Shown one piece after another: positions 57,396 to 64,000 of a stretch of 64,000 nucleotides of DNA. A model generated the notes under the pieces. The model did no database searches. It was not told where the DNA came from and saw nothing but the letters and a program-made list of their open reading frames with translations. The first letter of the stretch is position 1, and each line of letters begins with the position of its first letter. Source of the DNA: Antedon mediterranea (lineage: Eukaryota; Echinodermata; Crinoidea; Comatulida; Antedonidae); contig NC_092672.1 of assembly GCF_964355755.1 (NCBI RefSeq), forward strand, positions 9,482,501 to 9,546,500. The letters are read 5' to 3'. The translations under genes and the position numbers were made by a program.

Positions 57396-60240
57396 TTTTT
57401 CACCTTAATAAATAAAATAAACGTTAAATAAATAAATGGTATATCTATAAACAGCCTAGATTAAAACAAACTACGTACATGTTAAACAAGGCCTACACAA
57501 GTGAGCAAAAAATTGGGTTAATTTAACCAAAAATAGAAAGGAACTCTTTTTTCATGAAATAAATTAATTTTGCAATTAAGTTTCTTTGCTAAATCATCAA
57601 TTGTAATTATTACATAACCGTGTTTAATATTGTATATAAGGATTTGTATTAACAATGCCATGACAAGATTTTGTTTAGAGGCCTAAGGACATTTTTCAAT
57701 GGTTTTGATGGTACCCGTTTTATTATTACTGTATTTCTAACGAACATCCTAACGACATGACTATAGACAGTACAATTACTGCAGTAATAACAGTTTAGAC
57801 AGTACAATTACTGCAGTAATAACAGTTTATACTTAATTGTTGTTGAACTTGTGCTTTATAGTGTTTTCTGTAAAACAGAATAAATCTTGTATTTGGTATC
57901 ATCACCTTATAATTACATAAAGTAATACATAAGTCAAATTATCGTGTCTTTTGAATAATAATTTTATGTTTGATTCTGTTTAATTCCTTCCAGAAATCGA
58001 TCAATCGGCTCGATCTGGGCCAAATTGCCTAGGATTCTTATTATCAATACAGGAAAAGCGTGCAGTATCCGACGCGATATAACTGTTTTATTTGCTATAA
58101 TCTACAACTGGCTCAGGTTGGTACGGTCCTGGGATTTCAAATAAAATCACTTTATTTCGTCCTCAATAGGAACATTTAAAGCGTATTCCATGTATAGTAC
58201 GTTACATAAAAATATTATTTGAGAATATGTCGCGAATATATCATTACTCAAATTTATTAAAAAGTGAAACGTGTAGTCTTGTTTTCTGCATGACAGCGAG
58301 ATTTGAGAACAATAATTACGGTTCATAAAATAAAACTCTAAAAGTTCACAAGATGAAGTACTGTGTACTTAAGCTTAAAAATGTCTTACCTGTCCTTTTT
58401 CCTTCAATGTTAATAGTAACAGCTGCAATTCCGATTAAAGTAACTCTGATACTCTTAGTTCGGCAAGGGGCTTGCCGTGTAAAATAGTTCACACAATTTA
58501 AGGCAGATAGTTATAACGGTACCGGTATTACATTAATTAACAGGCGTGGCTTGTATTTGATTGGCTGATACCTCCAGATAATTAGTTATTACACTATAAA
58601 AGAATTTGGTTAGTTCTTTAATGTTGGAATCTACTTAATTGTATTGAAGGTATTAATTAATATATAAACATGAACAATTTTACTTTGACTAACATTATAT
58701 TTTAATTAAAATATAACTTATCATTGCCCATCAGCACCAATCCGAAAAGTAGGCTATAGTTCTTGATGTGCATGTATAGGGAACACACATGAGTCTCGCG
58801 TCCCTTTTGAATCCTTTTTGTAGATAAGTCCAATAATTTGATTTCGCGAAATGGAAAAAGTGACCAAGTTAAAAAGGGGTCTATAACAATTGATAGGGGG
58901 AACTACATAACATGGATCACGTGTCAGTTTCTTTTTGGCTAATGTCACCGGCGGATTCTAGCTCACGTATTTTTTTTTTTATACAATACATGCAAACAAT
59001 CTATCAACTGAAAAAAAGAAACTAATGACGTAAATGAATTTTTGAATAGCCATTCAGCCAAAGAGTACAAATTAAGATGAAAATCTTCATATGACATAGC
59101 TCCCTCTATAGTCTATAAATATGAATTATGTAAATTTCACGACCCTAACTTGCGATTAATGTGCATGCGCAGTTATATTTACAGAATCATGGAATTCTAA
59201 CGAGTGCCCTATTATGATGAACTAAATTGCGTAACTCTAGCACAAAAACATAGTCTAGCTTCCAGCTCAAGTATAGTTATTACAGCACGCCGTGTATGCC
59301 AACATATTTTCTTTTTATAAAACTTAGGCGAAACCACTGTCTAGAACCAGAATCTTTAGTAGTAGGCCTATAGTTACTTTTCCCAGTACAATTCCAGAAG
59401 TTGTACTTCTATTACCTCCAAAATCTAGTATCTCCACCCATCCCCCTTCCAACTAACCCCCTTCTTAGTATGTGTTTAAGATGTGTGTTAAGCCATTACC
59501 CCAACCCATAATAATGAGTGGCAGTTTTCAAAATAATTTGTAGGCCTACATTACATTCCCAGTACAGTTTCAGTCATGTTGAATTAGAATTATGCAAATT
59601 TTACGATCCTAGCGTGCGATGAATGTGCATGCTCAGTTATATTTACAGAATAGGAATTCTAACGAATAATTTGCGTAACTATAAGTAAAAAAAAAGTCTA
59701 GCTTCCAGCTCAAGTACAGTTATTATGGCACGCCGTATATGCCAAAATATTTTCTTTTTATGAAAATTAGACCAAACCACCGTCTAGAACCAGAACCTTT
59801 TGGACAAATTAAATTACTCTATTTGTGGGTTATTCAATATTAATTTTTGAACAACGAGTTCATTCTTGTCTTAGGAATGTGAATCTTATGAAGAAATTCT
59901 GTTAAAGATATCTGCCGTGCTTGTCCGACAATATTTAAACAGATTTATAAATAATTTATATTACTGTATTTTGGGAAGAAAGATAGGCCTATGTTTTACA
60001 CTGATCTTACTGTTAATATTTTTAAACATCAATACAACAAACATATTATTTCATTTTATATTAAACTTTTATAGTTCTTTTTTAAGTGTATGTTTTTATC
60101 TAATCTGCAGACAGTATAATATTCCGATCTTATTAGATCTCGTCAGTGCAGCTCAGGTTTCGAAATGATATGTACCACATAACTGGCCCAATATATAGGA
60201 TGAGCCGGACAGTTATGTTACTGAATATAAACACAAATAC
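57396..60240 (-). promoter_or_regulatory. B3 leader intron, exon 1 and upstream unit sequence
   Basis: Intron 57404-58389, exon 1 ending 58390, A8-type flank block at about 58670-58760. Then follow unit spacer, the paired flank repeats (about 59105-59350, octamer mutated to ATGTAAAT; and 59580-59790) and the hydrophobic frame at 59917-60168. A small local insertion (TCGCGAATATATCATTACTC near 58231) distinguishes it from B1. Confidence 0.5.
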
Positions 60241-60620
60241 ACTTTTCACATCAAAAGCAAAACTCCGGAGACACTCCGGAGTTGACGCACCGGTGTTTTG
60301 ATGTGAAAGATAAAATCAAACAACTTCAAAACAGCGGGGTTGAACAGCTGAACGTTCTCCGGAGAGCAAACTCCGGAGACACACCGGTGCTTTGGTGTGA
60401 AAGGTAACAACATCAAACTCTGGAGTTTTTAGATTAAAAGGCCATCCTCACACGATCAATCAATTCTTCTATTCCTACAAAATATATAGCGGGTCTAAAA
60501 AATAATAAGTAGTATCAGTAAAACATTATATGACTTCTGAGACTTATGAAAAGTGATTTTACCTTTCACACCAAAACACCGCAGGAGTTTCTCCGAAGTT
60601 TTGCTTTTGGTGGGAAAGGG
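60241..60620. mobile_element. CTCCGGAG-rich MITE, unit 4
   Basis: Same ends and interior as 47901-48280. Confidence 0.7.
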
Positions 60621-61579
60621 ACCATCTATAAGTGTAGCCACAATAACGAGTATGCTCTTTTGGTTGTTCATACTGTGTTGCTTCATATTAAATTTCGATT
60701 CTATTATCTAATCACATGCAATTTTGGAAATAAATCAGTTGACGATATAAAAAGTTTCCCGTGTCTGTTTCTTTTAACACTAGCGCCCCCAGTGGGCATT
60801 TTAATTTTTTTGGGAACAAGTAGATCTTGGCAAAAAATACGATGAAAATGTTCATATGCCATATTTAGCCCCCTCTATGGTTTATACATTATAATTATGC
60901 AAATTTCACGATCCTAGATGTGATTAATCTGTATGCGCAGTTATTATTTAAAGAACATGAATTCTAACGAATCATACTGCGTAACTATAGAAAAAAATAG
61001 TTCCCAGTCGAAGTATAGTTGTTATGGCACGTCGTGTCTGCCAAACTATTTTCTTTTTATAAAAATTAGACCAAATCGCCGTCTAGAACCTAAACTAGCC
61101 GCGACGGTGAAAATAGTAATAATAATATTTATTCGGTCACCAAAAAATAAGTTAGTGAAAAATCCCAAATATATTCTGCACTGCTCATAGCAGTCTATTC
61201 CGTGCTCTGTATTATGTTCAATTTTTCTTTTCTTTCAAGTGTGAATTTTGTTAAGAAGCAGGCAGAGTACAATGCAGTTTGTCATATATTTAGTAGGAAT
61301 TGAAACGGGTAAAAGAAAGGGCGGCATGTTGTAACTCATATATACTCACGTGAAATACATACGTAATAACACTGGGATTTAAAAAATGAAACTTTATTAC
61401 TCAAAATAAAATTGTTTAAATTTTAATATATAATTTATTATGGATTCATATAACGCCTAATGTCGTGAAACCTCTAAGCTCTGAGGCCTACATAGACTAG
61501 AAACTGAAAAAGGTGCAATACAATATTTACTACTGTAGTAATGTATACTTGACAGTTTATTAACAAATATATGAAATGG
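60621..61579. other. B4 3' flank
   Basis: Flank repeat at about 60885-61095 with ATGCAAAT. The duplicated TATTCACT block seen after B2 and B3 is missing, so the region is shorter. No gene is seen. Confidence 0.5.
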
Positions 61580-62716
61580 TCATCCATTGACGTAGGCGGG
61601 GTTTGTCTGTGAAACCACTGTAACTGCACTCGTCTTCTTGCTATTTCGCCGTCTGCAGAAAACATCGACAAATGCTTTCCTAAACATTTCATTTACAACA
61701 TTATATATGAAAGGATTAACGGACGAATTTGTATAAAGTGCAACACGAAATATGTTAACAATCTGAAGAATAACATTAAGGTCAATGTCATGGTAGATAT
61801 ACACTAGGTTCATAATTGAGAATGGTGCCATACAAAATATGTAGATAGTTACAGTTAGGAAGATCGTCATAAAGACCTTCTTTTCTGATTTTGACCTTAC
61901 TTTATTACCCGTTGAGTTGGATGTTGCAAAGGTTGATCGTTTGAGTGTAATCAGAATTATTGTATAGAAACCAACTACAATTGTTATTAGGGTTAACGAT
62001 AAATAACTATCGACCACAAAAAGATCATTTTGAAAATCACAACTGTCGGTGTTCGCATCACAGTAAGTACATACTGTCGTTGAATTTGGAGCCCCGTTGT
62101 ACATATCAGGCCATGGGAATTCATATGAAACTATAGCGATCCAAGTAAATTTTCGGGCCTGCCATGTTAAGGATATCAGCCACATTATAACGCAGACTTG
62201 TATGGATCTCGAACGTTCTCCAAATTTACTGTTCCGAAATTTCAAAGGGTGACAAATTGCAAGATATCGTTCAGCAGACATCCAGAAGATTGTGAAACTT
62301 GCAACTTGCAACGCAGTGTCCACGATGTAAAAGTTTATGTGGCAAAACCATAGCATACCCTCTCCGATGCCCATGTCAAATGCATCGTGTAATGGACTTT
62401 GCGCAAAGGATGACCATATTAGATCAGGAGCAAAGCAAAGAAACAGAATGTCAGCAATCGCCAAGTTGGCTAAATACACGTTGACTGATGTGCGCATGCG
62501 AGGATGTTTCACTATTACAGTGATTGTCATTAGATTCCCAATAATACCGATAATTACAACAATTGGCATAAATATTGAGATAACAATTTCATCTGAAGTT
62601 GTATAGGAGTACGATTTGATTACGTCATCCCAGTCGGTCTCCTCAACTGTTTCTATGACATCAGTCGTCGACTCATTCACAATATTCGAATCGGTGTAAA
62701 ACGTTGATTTGTTCAT
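61580..62716 (-). CDS. Class A GPCR B4, intact, most diverged of cluster B
   Basis: 378 residues with all landmarks of B1 but more substitutions: ETVEETDWDD, SDEIVISIFM, AQSPLHDAF, CHINFYIV, RSIQVC, NSTTVCTYCDAN, VVDSYLSLTL, STFATSNSTG, NLVYIYHDIDLN, and NPFIYN. The changes are mostly conservative and concentrated in loops. Acceptor TTTTTTAG|AGTGAAAAATG is kept. The duplicated unit ends at about 62880, so the exon-1/promoter segment of B1-B3 is not present. Expression would need a new first exon; GA|GTAAGTTT on the minus strand near 63356 is one candidate donor. Confidence 0.93.
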   Translation of the reverse strand: MNKSTFYTDSNIVNESTTDVIETVEETDWDDVIKSYSYTTSDEIVISIFMPIVVIIGIIGNLMTITVIVKHPRMRTSVNVYLANLAIADILFLCFAPDLIWSSFAQSPLHDAFDMGIGEGMLWFCHINFYIVDTALQVASFTIFWMSAERYLAICHPLKFRNSKFGERSRSIQVCVIMWLISLTWQARKFTWIAIVSYEFPWPDMYNGAPNSTTVCTYCDANTDSCDFQNDLFVVDSYLSLTLITIVVGFYTIILITLKRSTFATSNSTGNKVRSKSEKKVFMTIFLTVTIYIFCMAPFSIMNLVYIYHDIDLNVILQIVNIFRVALYTNSSVNPFIYNVVNEMFRKAFVDVFCRRRNSKKTSAVTVVSQTNPAYVNG

Positions 62717-63386
62717 TTTTCACTCTAAAAAATAAAATAAAGGTTAAAAAAAATAAATGGTATATATAAAGCTTAGAATAAAAACAAACTACGTACAGTT
62801 AAACAAGGCCTAGACAAAGCAAAATTTGGGTTAATTTAACCAGAAAATAGAAAGGCACTCTTTTATCATGAAATAAATAAACAAATGAAATGTATTGCAT
62901 AAAGAGTATTTATTCTATTACCGTATACTACCCTACTTTGAAAATGGTTTATCTACAAAAAGCTACTTTTGAATAATTGACCAAAATGTTGTTTTTTTTA
63001 TTACAAAAGTCCATGTAGTATTTTATTTACAACTGAATATATTTCAGAAATACATTATAAAAAAATATTGTTAATAATTATTTGTTTTTTGTCGTGTGTG
63101 TTCTAAGTAAGGGTAATAAAGATACATATTATGCACATATCTTGTTATTTAGGCCAATACACGGTGTTACTATAAATTTATTGATAACGGATAATAATAA
63201 TAATAATTGATTGTTAATCGTGAAATAAACAAATGAAATGTATTGCATAAATATTATTTATTATTAATTTATATTATCGTATAATACCGTAAGCCGGAAT
63301 TATGTGTCTATCAATATATACTACATCATTAACATATCATTATTTCTACACAAACTTACTCTATTACAATTTCCGATTCGTGTTAT
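62717..63386. other. B4 5' flank and spacer
   Basis: Similarity to the other B units stops at about 62880. AAATAAACAAATGAAATGTATTGCATAAA recurs twice (about 62872 and 63222), a local direct repeat. No gene is seen. Confidence 0.5.
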
Positions 63387-63801
63387 CAAAGAACTTATAA
63401 CACAAGAATCTCCTGTTCTTCAATTTGCATTCAAAACACAGTATCGGAAGTACAGGGTTAAAAGGTCAAACTGGGCGACGCCATTTCACAGCATGGAGAA
63501 GCGCCCCCTCCAAACTAGAAAGTCAATTACTCTACCCCCTAGAGTATTAGCAGATCCCCTCTATGATTTTGACTTTCTAATTTGATGCGGGCGCCCTACT
63601 CCTCAGTCAATTACTCTATCCCCCCTAGAGCATTAGCAGATCCCCTCTATGATTTTGACTTTCTAATTTGATGCGGGCAGCGGGCGCCCTACTCCATGGC
63701 TCACAATGACGCCACCCATAGCTCTATTCTATCCCACAATGCCTTTCGAAATTGTTACGCGCTTCGGACGAACAGGAGATTCTTGTGTTATAAGTTCTTT
63801 G
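63387..63801. mobile_element. MITE with hAT-like ends and target duplication
   Basis: 415 bp. Left CAAAGAACTTATAACACAAG mirrors right CTTGTGTTATAAGTTCTTTG, and the inversion continues through AATCTCCTGTTC. Direct GTGTTAT(C) copies flank it (63380-63387 and 63802-63809), a 7-8 bp target duplication. Together with the CAAAG tip this fits the hAT superfamily. Interior holds an 86-bp-class tandem duplication (CAATTACTCTA.., AGCAGATCCCCTCTATGATT twice at about 63550 and 63630). No transposase. Confidence 0.8.
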
Positions 63802-64000
63802 GTGTTATCTTATTATAGTCAAATAAGTGCATTTTAAACCCCAGTTACTTCCAGTCAATTTTACAATTTCTTACAGTTTTTAAAGGTAAATATTTACCTA
63901 ATATAACTATTATGTCACATTAAAATGGAATATTTAAAAAAAAAAAAATTTAAAGGGAAAATATATATTTATAATTGTTTCTTATCATTATTAAAGTTTC
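63802..64000. other. Right edge, nothing recognised
   Basis: AT-rich with an A-run at about 63938-63950; too short to judge. Confidence 0.4.

Overview
The window looks like nuclear DNA of a marine invertebrate deuterostome, most likely an echinoderm or a relative. It is AT-rich and dense in small repeats, with vertebrate-like metabolic genes split by many short-exon introns. It also holds a lineage-specific tandem expansion of rhodopsin-type receptors whose coding part is one exon, as is known from sea urchins. The species is inference; nothing in the sequence names it.

Left part (1-9000). One internal exon of a phospholipid scramblase lies on the minus strand (447-579). A complete 11-exon alanine-glyoxylate / serine-pyruvate aminotransferase gene (AGXT-like, minus strand, 3687-8853) follows. 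Its introns carry MITEs, a tRNA-like SINE candidate and an 0.8-kb terminal-inverted-repeat element. Its promoter region has ETS, CRE and CCAAT motifs.

Middle part (12.2-38.9 kb). Receptor cluster A, plus strand, has four intact class-A GPCR genes (A1, A4, A5, A8), three frameshifted or otherwise broken copies (A2, A3, A6), one truncated relic (A7) and two 3'-end fragments. In every copy whose start region could be read, the ATG directly follows a 3' splice site, so each gene probably has a non-coding first exon. A5 is a mosaic of an A2-like 5' half and an A4-like 3' half. A 3.2-kb element with about 820-bp inverted arms (28376-31607) separates A5 from A6.

Right part (38.9-62.9 kb). Receptor cluster B, minus strand and tail-to-tail with cluster A, has four intact and nearly identical 378-residue GPCRs (B1-B4) in four direct tandem units. 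The units differ mainly by later insertions: a 5'-truncated LINE next to B1, a CR1/L2-like LINE tail in the predicted leader intron of B2, and an RTE-like LINE fragment between B2 and B3. The fourth unit breaks off about 165 bp upstream of the B4 start, so B4 lacks the first exon of its sisters. The right end holds a MITE with hAT-like ends (63387-63801).

All receptors share one signature: PWPDMYNG in the second extracellular loop, RSKSE before TM6, C-x-A-P instead of CWxP in TM6, and NPxxY in TM7. They read as one rapidly duplicating and decaying chemosensory- or peptide-receptor-like family. The ligand cannot be told from the sequence.
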